DNA of 64,000 nucleotides from RGDT01 sp964630925 (lineage in GTDB: Bacteria; Planctomycetota; Planctomycetia; Gemmatales; Gemmataceae): positions 1-64,000 of the forward strand of contig CAZVZK010000005.1 of the NCBI GenBank assembly GCA_964630925.1, read 5' to 3'. A program made the position numbers and the translations under genes. The notes beneath the pieces are model-generated. The model ran no database searches, was not told the DNA's origin, and worked only from the letters and a program-made list of their open reading frames with translations. Positions 48,225-56,638 of this stretch are shown in pieces. Within the stretch, counting starts at the first letter, position 1; every line of letters begins with the position of its first letter.

Positions 48225-48953
48225 TCAGGCCTTCCCCGGCACCGGCCTGCCCAGGCGTGCCAGCAGGGCCTTCATGTCCTCCCACACCTCGCGCTTCGCG
48301 TCCGGGTTGCGCAGCAGGTACGACGGGTGGAACGTCGCCAGCACCGGCGTCCCCTTGTAGTCGAACCACTTCCCGCGGATCCGCGTGATCCCCGTCGAGA
48401 CCCCCAGCCAGTGCAGCGTCGCCGACCCCCCCAGCGCCACCAGGAACTTCGGCTTCACCAGCTCCAGCGTCTTCTCCAGCCACTCGCGGCAATTCGACGC
48501 CTCGTCCGGCTCCGGCTTGCGGTTCGCCGGCGGCCGGCAGCGAAGAACATTACAAATAAACACTTCTTCTCTCTTCAATCCGCTCGCGGCGAGGATGCGG
48601 TCGAGGAGCTGCCCCGCCGCGCCGACGAACGGCTCGCCGCGGCGGTCCTCGTCGGCCCCCGGCGCCTCGCCGACGAAGCACACCTCCGCGTCCAGAGGGC
48701 CGACGCCGAAGACCGTGCGCGTCCGCGTCGAGGCCAGCGCCGGGCAGCGCATGCAGCCGGCCACCTCCTTCGCCAGGAGCCCCAGCGCCACACGCCTGTC
48801 ATCCGCCGGCCCGGCCTCGATCACCGGCGCCGGCTCCTCGCGTGCCAGCACCAGCGGCAGCGCCGGCATCACCGACAGGTACTCCACGCCGGCGGCCCGC
48901 AGCGAGGCCGCGTGCTGCGCCAGCTGACGCGCCGGGTCGATCCCTTCGCTCAT
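48225..48953 (-). CDS. Uracil-DNA glycosylase, family 4-type (iron-sulfur)
   Basis: 242 residues. The four iron-sulfur Cys are at 67 and 70 ('GCMRCPAL'), 139 and 155 ('LRCRPPANRKPEPDEASNC'). Motif A is 'GEAPGADEDRRGEPFVG' (95-111) and the C-terminal active-site motif is 'HPSYLL' with His209. The N-terminal 60 residues are extra and may be a linker. It removes uracil from DNA in base-excision repair. Its ATG overlaps the rhomboid stop by 4 bp (ATGA), so both come from one transcript driven by the promoter at 50062-50090. Confidence 0.9.
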   Translation of the reverse strand: MSEGIDPARQLAQHAASLRAAGVEYLSVMPALPLVLAREEPAPVIEAGPADDRRVALGLLAKEVAGCMRCPALASTRTRTVFGVGPLDAEVCFVGEAPGADEDRRGEPFVGAAGQLLDRILAASGLKREEVFICNVLRCRPPANRKPEPDEASNCREWLEKTLELVKPKFLVALGGSATLHWLGVSTGITRIRGKWFDYKGTPVLATFHPSYLLRNPDAKREVWEDMKALLARLGRPVPGKA

Positions 48954-50029
48954 GGGGCGGGCTCCTCCTCCGCGGGCCCGGCCTCCGGCTCGCCACGCGG
49001 CGACGGCAGCAGGCCCAGCGCCATGCCGCTCAGCAGCCCGGCGGTGTGCGCCACGTTGGCGACCGGGCCCTGATCGCCCACGCCCGCCCAGAAGCACCCG
49101 AACGCCAGCAGCGAGCCCAGCCAGACGATCGGCGGCAGCGACAGCCCAGCCGCCGGGTCCACGCGGCCACGCACCCACAGATACCCGATCAGCCCGAACA
49201 GGACGCCCGAGAGCCCGCCGAAGGCCGCCGACGGGTGCAGCACCGGGCGGCGGTCCACCCACTCCGTCCGGCCCAGCGCGTACTCCGCCACGTTCGACAC
49301 CGCCGCCAGGAGGAGGACCAGCGCCAGCAGCCACACCGGCCCCGCCCGCCCCTCGATGGACGACGCCGCGAACACCAGCACGAGGAGGTTCATCACCAGG
49401 TGCATCCAGCCGAAGTGCAGTAGCGCCGGCGTGAACAGCCGCCACACCTCGCCGGCACGCACGTCGGCCAGGAGCCCCTCGCGGCCAGGTGCCTTCGAGT
49501 CGATCATGAGCGCCGTGTACGTCGGCCCAGGCTTGTAGTCCTTCGCCGACGGGTCGCCGGGGGCCGCCTGGGTGAACACGAACACGCACGCCGCCGCGAG
49601 GGCCAGCGTCACCGGGCGCCGCCCCAGCGGCACCGGCTCCGACACCGCCTCCTCGTCCTCCTCGTCCTCGTCCTCCTCGCCCCCCGCGTCCTCCTCCGCC
49701 CGCTGCTTGCGAAGGGCCGCCGCCGCGACACGCGACTCGGCGTAGCGCGGGGCGTCCGGCTGGGCCTGGAAGGCCGCCAGCTCGGCGCGGGCCTCCGGCA
49801 GGCGGTCCTCGTCACACACCCAGACCACGACTTGCCCGGGGGGGAGGCCTTCGGCCCGCTCCCCCCCCCGCCCCTTCCCGTCCTCCGGGGGGGAGGCCTC
49901 CGGCCCGCTCCCCCCCCGCCCCCCCTGGCCCTCGGGCAGAGGCTCCAGCTTCGTCTCGACGCGCAGGGTCAGCAGGTGGTCGGCGAGCGACTCCGCCCTG
50001 GCCGCGGGGAGCGTGGCGAGCTGTCGCAT
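48950..50029 (-). CDS. Rhomboid intramembrane protease, GlpG-like
   Basis: 359 residues. The N-terminal cytoplasmic domain (about 1-110) follows the GlpG pattern ('ARAESLADHLLTLRVETKLE', 'VVWVCDEDRLPEARAELAAF') but is split by a Gly/Pro/Glu-rich insertion encoded by a 49-bp DNA repeat. An acidic linker (about 115-130) precedes six membrane helices. The catalytic Ser274 lies in 'GGLSGVLFG' and His328 in 'HTAGLLSG'; 'HFGWMHLVMNLLVL' gives the conserved HxxxN. It should cleave membrane proteins within the bilayer. It is translationally coupled to the glycosylase gene. Confidence 0.88.
   Translation of the reverse strand: MRQLATLPAARAESLADHLLTLRVETKLEPLPEGQGGRGGSGPEASPPEDGKGRGGERAEGLPPGQVVVWVCDEDRLPEARAELAAFQAQPDAPRYAESRVAAAALRKQRAEEDAGGEEDEDEEDEEAVSEPVPLGRRPVTLALAAACVFVFTQAAPGDPSAKDYKPGPTYTALMIDSKAPGREGLLADVRAGEVWRLFTPALLHFGWMHLVMNLLVLVFAASSIEGRAGPVWLLALVLLLAAVSNVAEYALGRTEWVDRRPVLHPSAAFGGLSGVLFGLIGYLWVRGRVDPAAGLSLPPIVWLGSLLAFGCFWAGVGDQGPVANVAHTAGLLSGMALGLLPSPRGEPEAGPAEEEPAP
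49838..49925. repeat. 49-bp-period tandem repeat inside the rhomboid gene
   Basis: GGGGGGGAGGCCTTCGGCCC at 49838 recurs as GGGGGGGAGGCCTCCGGCCC at 49887, each followed by CGCTCCCCCCC. It encodes the Gly/Glu/Pro insertion in the cytoplasmic domain. The 49-bp period is not a multiple of three, so the two units are read in different frames. The long C and G runs make length slippage likely. Confidence 0.75.
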
Positions 50030-50061
50030 CGAACAATTGCTCCGGTTGAGGGCCTAGCACC

Positions 50062-50090
50062 ATCATACCGGCCCCGGCCGCCCGAGTCAG
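50062..50090 (-). promoter_or_regulatory. Sigma70-type promoter for rhomboid and glycosylase
   Basis: On the minus strand, CTGACT (50085-50090), a 17-bp spacer and TATGAT (50062-50067), about 33 bp before the ATG at 50029. Its -35 overlaps the stop codon of the gene upstream. Confidence 0.5.
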
Positions 50091-52765
50091 CGCGCCGCCG
50101 ACGCCGTCGGCATCAGCGGCTCGATGCGCACGTCATCGACGTACACCGCCCCCAGGCCCGACAGCGCCACCGTCGCGTGGATCGTCCCGGACGCCGGCAC
50201 CCGCCGGTACAGCGTGAATTGCTTCCACTTCATCGGCTTCGTGAGGCGCACGGCGAGGGGCTCGCCCCCCGCCGAGTCGTAGAACATCGCCCCGTCCACC
50301 GAGGCCGAGATCCCCCCCGGCGTCTTGAGCCAGGCGCTGATCCGCACCAGCGATCCGGGCGGCAGCTTCACCGCCGGCGAGTGCAGGGCGATGAACGTCC
50401 GCTCCAGCGCGGCCGGGGTGCGCTGGGTGTCCGCCGCCTGCACCTCGAGGCGCACGCACTGCTCGCCCGAATGCGCCCCCGCCGACACACGCGTCACCGA
50501 CGACCGGACGGAGTCCAGCGAAGGCACCTCCTGCACCACCCAGCCCGGCTGACGCTGCCCCGCCGGCACCTCGAAGTCGCCGCCCGGCAGGGCGTTGGCC
50601 CCGGGCCTGGTCGCCCGGATCTCGTCCAGGAAACGCCAGTGCATCGGCAGAGTGAAGTACGACACCGCGTAGGGGCTGGCCGTCGGGATGGGGAGGTCGC
50701 GGACCGCCTTCTCCCAGCTCGCCCGCATCAGGATGCGCAGGGCACGCAGGGCCACCTCCGCCTGCGCGTACTCCTCCGCGTACTGCCGGTCCGTCCGCAG
50801 GCGGGCGCACTCGGCCAGGGCCTTCTTGGCCCGCCCCATCAGGGCCTCGGCGTCCGGGACCGTCTGCCCGACGCCGGCCAACTGCTCCTGCACGCGCTCC
50901 ACCTTCGCCAGCTCGGCCGCCGCCTGGTCGTGCAGCCACTGGGCCGCCATCCGGGCCTGCCCTTGCTGCTCGGCCTGGAGGCGGACGACCACGCCGTCGT
51001 CGCCCATGTCGCTGGTCAGCACCAGCGCCGAGCAGAGGCTGAAGTTCCTGAGCCGGACCACCGCCCCACGCGCTGTGCGTTCGACGGCGTGCGGGCGGAT
51101 GCCCCCCGGCGTCACCTCCCACGCCGACCCCGTCGTCGGCGCCGCCGGGACGCGCACCTCCAGCGTGGCCGCCGCCGCCTGCCCGGGGACGTACTGCGCC
51201 CCCGGCCCGACCCAGATGGGCAAGGCGAGGACCGTGCGCGGCATGCGGAAGATGGCCGCCTTGACGTTGACGTTGTCGGTGTCCACCCACTCGGGCGTGT
51301 CGTTCGCCTCCATCAGCAGGCGCTCCAGCAGCTTCAGCTCCATGTTGAGGAGCGCCAGGCACAGGAGGCGGTCGCGGCCGTGGTGCGAGTCGGCCAGGAA
51401 GCGGTCGGACCAGTAGGCGAGGCCGCGGCATCCGGCCGCGAGGGTGATGTAGGAGAGGAGGCGGATCTGCTCGGGCAGCGGGCCGGTGGGCTCGGAGAAG
51501 CCCTTCTCTCCCTGGCCGGGGTAAGCGATGCGCACCAGCCACTCGGGCAGATGCGTCTGCACCCACGCCCAGGAGTACGACGAGCGCGTGAGGTTGCGCC
51601 TCTGCACCAGCCACTCGCGGTACGCCGGCAGCTCCAGCGATGTGAACAGCGGCCAGCGGTGCGTGCCAAGGAGCGCGCCGTCGAGGCCGCGTGAGTAGCC
51701 GCGGTAGCCGTCCCACACGTCGGCGATGAGCAGGCGCTGCGAGTCGCCCTGCAGCTCGCGGGCGAATCTGGCGACCTCGGTGTAGCGCCCCGCGTCGAGG
51801 TTGCTCCCCAGATCCCAGGCGAGGACGTTGTCGGAGTCGAGGTAGCGGCGCATCTTGCCGGCCAGCGCGCCCGGCTCGGCGATGGCCGTCAGCGACGGCA
51901 CGACGCGCAGGCCCAGGCGGGCGGCCTCGATGATGCGCTCCGGCGGGGCGGACTCGTCCAGCCAGACGGTGTTGAACCCCGACTGGTTGAGGAAGGTGAG
52001 GGGGAGGCCGGTGGACTTGATGCCGCGCATGAAGAAGGGCTTGCCGTCGATGAGGACCTTTTTCCCGGCGAGGGTGGCCTCGATGGCCCGGCGCGGCAGG
52101 GGGACGGCGCCGGGGCCGATGCGGGCGGCGGGCGTGGCGATCACCTCACGGTCCCGCTTGATCGCCTCAAGGACCGGACCGGCCTCGAGGTCATCGACCC
52201 ACACGTCGATGGTGCCGGTGCCGTCGAGGACGTTGATGACGATCTGGTCGATATACGCCCCACTGACGTTGAGGTCGCGGCGGAGCTTGAGGTTGAGGAG
52301 GCGCTGCTGCTCCTGGAGGCGTTTCTTCGGCTGGATGAGGGGGATGGCCTTCCACTGCGTGGAGGCATACGGCTCGCAGGGCAGCAGCAGGGTCATGTTG
52401 CGGGCGGGGTCGCGAGGATCGCGTTCGCGCGGCAGGACGGCCCGGCACAGCACCTGCACGCCGGGGCGGTTCGACTTCAGCCACAGGCTGAGGTTCAGCT
52501 CCTCGTTGATGGGCGCGGGCGGCAGGTCGTAGACGTAGTGGAGGTACGTCCCCTTCTCGACCTGCACGCGGAGGTGTTCGGAGCGTTGCCCACCGTGCTT
52601 GTACTGCTCGGTCAGCTCGTGCAGCAGCACCTTGTGGACGGCGTCGCCGGCCCCGGGCTTGAAGTACGGCCCCCGCGCCTCGAACCCCTCCTGGATGATC
52701 TGCTGCGCCAGCGCCGGGGCCGCCAGGAGTGCCAGCCCCACCACGGCCTTGATGCAGTCGCGCAT
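50087..52765 (-). CDS. Large secreted protein, possibly glycoside hydrolase-like
   Basis: 892 residues from the ATG at 52765 (CCGGAGGAGG upstream). Signal peptide 1-20 (ends ALAQ). Residues about 25-210 are a beta-sandwich ('TYLHYVYDLPPAPINEELNL', 'GTIDVWVDDLEAGP'), as in carbohydrate-binding modules. Residues about 230-500 look like a TIM barrel: 'VLIDGKPFFMRGIKSTGLP', 'NTVWLDESAPPERIIEAARL', 'DNVLAWDLGSNLD', 'SYITLAAGCRGLAYWSDRFL'. A helical segment (about 620-730) and a second sandwich (about 745-885, 'KWKQFTLYRRVPASGTIHAT') follow. The barrel and two modules suggest polysaccharide handling, but catalytic residues are not assigned. Confidence 0.72.
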   Translation of the reverse strand: MRDCIKAVVGLALLAAPALAQQIIQEGFEARGPYFKPGAGDAVHKVLLHELTEQYKHGGQRSEHLRVQVEKGTYLHYVYDLPPAPINEELNLSLWLKSNRPGVQVLCRAVLPRERDPRDPARNMTLLLPCEPYASTQWKAIPLIQPKKRLQEQQRLLNLKLRRDLNVSGAYIDQIVINVLDGTGTIDVWVDDLEAGPVLEAIKRDREVIATPAARIGPGAVPLPRRAIEATLAGKKVLIDGKPFFMRGIKSTGLPLTFLNQSGFNTVWLDESAPPERIIEAARLGLRVVPSLTAIAEPGALAGKMRRYLDSDNVLAWDLGSNLDAGRYTEVARFARELQGDSQRLLIADVWDGYRGYSRGLDGALLGTHRWPLFTSLELPAYREWLVQRRNLTRSSYSWAWVQTHLPEWLVRIAYPGQGEKGFSEPTGPLPEQIRLLSYITLAAGCRGLAYWSDRFLADSHHGRDRLLCLALLNMELKLLERLLMEANDTPEWVDTDNVNVKAAIFRMPRTVLALPIWVGPGAQYVPGQAAAATLEVRVPAAPTTGSAWEVTPGGIRPHAVERTARGAVVRLRNFSLCSALVLTSDMGDDGVVVRLQAEQQGQARMAAQWLHDQAAAELAKVERVQEQLAGVGQTVPDAEALMGRAKKALAECARLRTDRQYAEEYAQAEVALRALRILMRASWEKAVRDLPIPTASPYAVSYFTLPMHWRFLDEIRATRPGANALPGGDFEVPAGQRQPGWVVQEVPSLDSVRSSVTRVSAGAHSGEQCVRLEVQAADTQRTPAALERTFIALHSPAVKLPPGSLVRISAWLKTPGGISASVDGAMFYDSAGGEPLAVRLTKPMKWKQFTLYRRVPASGTIHATVALSGLGAVYVDDVRIEPLMPTASAAR

Positions 52766-52801
52766 GCCGCCTCCTCCGGAACGGGCCATCGTCCGGCCCG
52801 G

Positions 52802-52830
52802 CCTATACCACCGGCCCCGGCCGAGTGCAA
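52802..52830 (-). promoter_or_regulatory. Sigma70-type promoter
   Basis: On the minus strand, TTGCAC (52825-52830), a 17-bp spacer and TATAGG (52802-52807), 36 bp before the ATG at 52765. It lies in the gap shared with the divergent glnE gene. Confidence 0.5.
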
Positions 52831-52911
52831 GAGAGGGCACAGCCGGCCGCCGGCATTCCCTTCCGCCCCATCTGCCGCATCCGCCCCATCGCCCCCTGGT
52901 AGGATGAGAGG

Positions 52912-55900
52912 ATGAATGCCGACCTGCTCCGCGCCTGCCTCGTCGGCCCTGACACCTCGCGGGCCCTGCTCGCCGCGTGGGGCGTCGTCGGCACGACGCG
53001 CGGGCACGAGAACCTCGCCGCCCTCGCCGGCCACCTCGGCGTCGAGGGGCTGGGCACGCTCGCCGGTCCGCTGGGCCGGCTCTTGCCGCGCTGCGCCGAC
53101 CCCGACATGGCCCTGAATAACCTGGAGCGCCTCCTCGCCACCCCCGCCGGACGCGCCCTCGTGCCGCAGCTCGTGGAGGGCCGGGCGCGGGCGCTGGAGG
53201 TCGTCCTGGGGCTCCTGTCGTCGAGCCAGATGTTCAGCGACATGCTCGCCCAGAATCCCGATTGGTTCGCCATCGCCCGCGCCCCTCGGTGCGGGGCCGA
53301 CGAGCTACGCGACGGGCTACGTGCCGAGGTGGAGGCCGCCCACGACGACGCAGCCGTCCTCCGCGCCTTCCGCCGCTTCCGCCACCGCCAGCTCCTGCGC
53401 ATCGGCACCAACGACATCGTCCGCGGCCGGCCCCTCGACGAGATCACCGGCGACATCTCGCTCGTCGCAAATGTGGCCATCGGCGTGGCGCTCGAGACGG
53501 CGGAACGCACCGTCTCCCGCCGTCTCGGTAGGCCGCACGCCCCCGACGGCGCGCCCGTCTCCTGCTGCGTCCTGGCCTTCGGCAAGCTCGGGGGGGAGGA
53601 GCTGAATTATTCCAGCGACATCGATCTCATGTTCGTCTACTCCGAGGAGGGCGAGACGCGCGGCGAGCGTGGCCAAGGCGTCCCGGCGGAGGAGTTCTAT
53701 TTCCGCGTCGTCGGCGAGGTGGTGCGCCTGCTCGGCGCCAACACGGGCCAGGGCCAGGCGTACCGCATCGACCTGCGTCTGCGCCCCGAGGGCCAGCGTG
53801 GGCCGCTGGCGCGGTCACTGGAGAGCACCCTGTCTTACTACGACACGCTGGGCAGGACGTGGGAGCGGCAGGCGCTCATCAAGGCGCGCCCCGTGGCCGG
53901 CGATCTCGACCTCGGCGCACGCTTCCTCCGCGCCATCGAGCCCTTCGTGTACCGCAAGTACCTGACGTTCACCGAGATCAACGAGATCAAGGCGCTCAAG
54001 CGTCAGATCGAGCAGAAGGCGCGGCAGGCCGGCGTGGACGGACGCGAGGTGAAGACCGGCCACGGCGGCATCCGCGACATCGAATTCACCATCCAGTTCC
54101 TCCAGCTCCTCAACGGCGGCGACCTGCCGGCGGTGCGGCGGCGCAACACCCTCGCCGCCCTGTCGGCCCTAGAGCAGGCCGGCTGCCTCATCGACCCCGA
54201 GTACCGCGTGCTGGAGGACGCCTACCGCTTCCTGCGCAAGACCGAGCACCGCCTCCAGCTCATGTTCGACCTCCAGACGCACCGGCTCCCGGAGGGCGAC
54301 GACGAGCTGGCCCGCCTCGCGCGGCGGATGGGCTACGCCCCCCCCCACGCGCCCGCGCCGCCGCGTGCGGGGGGGCGGAGGCGGGGCCGCCCCCAGCCGG
54401 CCCGGCCCGACGACCTGCCGGCGGCCCCGGAGTCGCCCGCCCCGCTTCTCGACCCGCGCGAGGCGTTCCTGCGCGACTACCGCGACAAGACCGGGCCGAC
54501 CCGCAAGATCCTCGAACACCTCTTGCACCAGACCTTCGCCGGCTCCCCCGACACCGCCGAGCCGGAGGTGGACCTCCTGCTCGACCCCAGCCCGTCCGCG
54601 GAGACGGTGCGGGCCGTCCTGGGCCGCTACCCGTTCCGCGACATCGAGGCGGCCTACGCGGACCTCGTGCGCCTGGGTCAGGAGGTGCCGTTCCTGTCGC
54701 CGCGGCGCTGCCGGCACTTCCTGGCCAGCATCGCCCCGAGCCTGCTGCGGGCGGTGGCCGAGACGCCCGACCCGGACCTGGCGCTACGCAACCTGGAGAA
54801 GGTGACCGCGTCGCTGGGGGCCAAGACCGTCCTGTGGGAGCTGTTCAGCTTTAACCCGCCGAGCCTGAAGCTGTACGTCGATCTCTGCGCCAACAGCCAG
54901 CTCCTCAGCGAGATCCTCATCAATAACCCCGGCATGATCGACGAGCTGCTCGACAGCCTGGTGCTGAACCAGCCACGCCGCCTCGATGAATTGCAGGACG
55001 AGCTGGCCGACCTCGTCCGCGGGGCGGCGGACCCCGAGCCGATGCTCCACAGCTTCCAGGACAAGGAGCTGCTCCGCCTGGGCGTGCGGGACATCCTCGG
55101 CAAGCAGACGGTCCGCGAGACCGCCGCCGGCCTCAGCGACCTCGCCGAGGCCATCCTCGTGCAGGTGGCGCGGACGGTGTACCTGCCCGTCGAGGTGCGG
55201 CACGGCGCGCCGCTGCTCGCCCACGGGCCGCGGTGGGGCCAGCCCTGCCGCGTGGCCATCTTCGCGCTGGGCAAGCTCGGCTCGCGCGAGATGAATTACC
55301 ACAGCGACCTCGACCTGCTCGTAATGTACGAGGGCGAGGGCCGCAGCTATCCCCCGGAGGGCAGCCGCGCCGAGCCGTGCGAGGCGGGCACGTTCTACAC
55401 CGAGTTCGCCCAGCGCCTCATCCGCATGCTCGGGCAGGCCGGCCCGCTCGGTCGGCTGTATCAGGTCGACATGCGGCTACGCCCCGCCGGCCGGTCCGGC
55501 CCGCTCGTGCTGCCGCTGGCCGAGCTCCAGGCGCACTATGCGCCGGGCGGGCCTGCACTCCTTTGGGAGCGGCAGGCGTTGACGCGGGCCAGGCTCGTAC
55601 ACGCAGAGGGCGACTTCGGCAGATACGCCCGCCAGGCCCTCGCCGACGCGGCCTACGGCAACCCGTGGCGCCCCGAGATGGCCGCCGAGGTCGCCGCGAT
55701 GCGCGAGAAGGTCGCCGCCGGCCGGCCCCCGCGTGACCTGAAACGCGGCCCCGGCGGCCTCGCCGACATCGAGTTCCTGGTGCAGCGGTACTTGCTGGAG
55801 CACGGCGGAGCCCACCCGGCCCTGCGCACGCCCAACATCGGCGACGCGCTGGATGCCCTGCACGCCGCCGGCATCCTCGACGAGGCGGACCACCGCGTGC

Positions 55901-56106
55901 TGACGGACGGCTACGCCTTCCTGGTGCGGGTGCAGAACCGCCTGCGCATCGCCCACAACCGCACCATCGACGTCGTGTCGGAGGAGCCGGACGAGGTGGA
56001 CAAGCTGGCGCGGCGGCTGGGCCTGGCGAGCGGCCGCGCGTTGCTGGAGACGCTGGAGGCCCACCGCCGGGCGGTGCGCGAGGTATACCGGCGACGCATG
56101 GGCTGA
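52912..56106 (+). CDS. glnE: Glutamine synthetase adenylyltransferase/adenylyl-removing enzyme
   Basis: 1064 residues, longer than E. coli GlnE (946). Two nucleotidyltransferase domains are present. The N-terminal deadenylylase has 'GKLGGEELNYSSDIDLMFVY' near 222, and the C-terminal adenylylase has 'GKLGSREMNYHSDLDLLVMY' near 785. Each is followed by a GlnD-type helical domain ('RDIEFTIQFLQLLNGGDLPA', 'GGLADIEFLVQRYLLEHGGA'). The extra length is mainly a Pro/Ala/Arg-rich insertion near 476-515 between the halves. It adenylylates glutamine synthetase when nitrogen is plentiful and reverses this under the PII signal. glnA and PII genes are not in the window. Confidence 0.95.
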   Translation: MNADLLRACLVGPDTSRALLAAWGVVGTTRGHENLAALAGHLGVEGLGTLAGPLGRLLPRCADPDMALNNLERLLATPAGRALVPQLVEGRARALEVVLGLLSSSQMFSDMLAQNPDWFAIARAPRCGADELRDGLRAEVEAAHDDAAVLRAFRRFRHRQLLRIGTNDIVRGRPLDEITGDISLVANVAIGVALETAERTVSRRLGRPHAPDGAPVSCCVLAFGKLGGEELNYSSDIDLMFVYSEEGETRGERGQGVPAEEFYFRVVGEVVRLLGANTGQGQAYRIDLRLRPEGQRGPLARSLESTLSYYDTLGRTWERQALIKARPVAGDLDLGARFLRAIEPFVYRKYLTFTEINEIKALKRQIEQKARQAGVDGREVKTGHGGIRDIEFTIQFLQLLNGGDLPAVRRRNTLAALSALEQAGCLIDPEYRVLEDAYRFLRKTEHRLQLMFDLQTHRLPEGDDELARLARRMGYAPPHAPAPPRAGGRRRGRPQPARPDDLPAAPESPAPLLDPREAFLRDYRDKTGPTRKILEHLLHQTFAGSPDTAEPEVDLLLDPSPSAETVRAVLGRYPFRDIEAAYADLVRLGQEVPFLSPRRCRHFLASIAPSLLRAVAETPDPDLALRNLEKVTASLGAKTVLWELFSFNPPSLKLYVDLCANSQLLSEILINNPGMIDELLDSLVLNQPRRLDELQDELADLVRGAADPEPMLHSFQDKELLRLGVRDILGKQTVRETAAGLSDLAEAILVQVARTVYLPVEVRHGAPLLAHGPRWGQPCRVAIFALGKLGSREMNYHSDLDLLVMYEGEGRSYPPEGSRAEPCEAGTFYTEFAQRLIRMLGQAGPLGRLYQVDMRLRPAGRSGPLVLPLAELQAHYAPGGPALLWERQALTRARLVHAEGDFGRYARQALADAAYGNPWRPEMAAEVAAMREKVAAGRPPRDLKRGPGGLADIEFLVQRYLLEHGGAHPALRTPNIGDALDALHAAGILDEADHRVLTDGYAFLVRVQNRLRIAHNRTIDVVSEEPDEVDKLARRLGLASGRALLETLEAHRRAVREVYRRRMG

Positions 56107-56135
56107 CCTCACCCGGTGGGGGTGGCAGTGGTCCG

Positions 56136-56193
56136 ACCATTGCATTGCATTTCAGACCCCCTCACACCCCCCCTGCAATGCAAATCCCGCCCC
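56136..56193. repeat. Short copy of the outer repeat lacking the inner element
   Basis: CATTGCATTGCATT (from 56138), a C-rich stretch, then CCCTGCAATGCAAATCCCGCC. These are the two inner flanks of the elements at 22983-23269 and 29248-29541, joined by about 20 bp with no trace of the 109-bp palindrome. The outer ends seen in the other copies are not clear here. It looks like an unoccupied site. Confidence 0.6.
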
Positions 56194-56194
56194 G

Positions 56195-56235
56195 GAGTCA
56201 CCCGCCCACTCCTCCCACGAGTGAGCGGGTGACTC
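56195..56235. terminator. Strong hairpin downstream of glnE
   Basis: GAGTCACCCGCCCACT, a 9-nt loop and AGTGAGCGGGTGACTC: a 16-bp stem with one mismatch, about 90 bp after the glnE stop. There is no T-run. Nothing else recognisable is present up to 56476. Confidence 0.45.
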
Positions 56236-56476
56236 TGGCGTGAAGTGACGCGTCGTGTCACGGACCGGCGGCGAATGCGCGAGTCGCCTGGCCACCTGCC
56301 CACTTTTCGGATGCACACCCCAGCGGGCACCGAGATGGGAAAAGCGGCTGGCCCCCTTGACGATGTATGAACGGGCGTCCAATACTGGAAGTAGGGAGGA
56401 CCTCACCGAAAGCTCCTCGCACTCGCCCTGGCCGCCGGTTCGGTTCTCCCGACACCGCGCATTCGTTCGGATGTCG

Positions 56477-56638
56477 CTACCTCCCCTTGCCGGCCAACGG
56501 CTTTTCAACAATCGGGATGGTAACCGTCAGCGGGACGACATCCCCTTCCTTCCAGTCGGGGAACGACACCTTCACCTGAGCCTCTCCCACCGTCACTCCC
56601 GCGGGGGCCCGCACGGGGCCGTAGAATTGGTTCCCTCA
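56477..56638 (-). other. In-frame coding-like continuation after a TGA
   Basis: Directly after the TGA (56636-56638) the same frame reads 'GNQFYGPVRAPAGVTVGEAQ', 'VKVSFPDWKEGDVVPLTVTI' and 'PIVEKPLAGKGR', then TAG. The stretch has normal codon use and alternating beta-strand character like the preceding gene. It would complete a last beta domain. A point mutation to TGA, an assembly error, or readthrough are the options. Confidence 0.6.

Noticed and set aside
56636..56638. TGA as a selenocysteine codon
   Set aside because: No clear hairpin with the usual spacing follows and the Cys-TGA context is not a known selenoprotein motif. A nonsense mutation or sequence error is simpler, though the case is kept as a finding.
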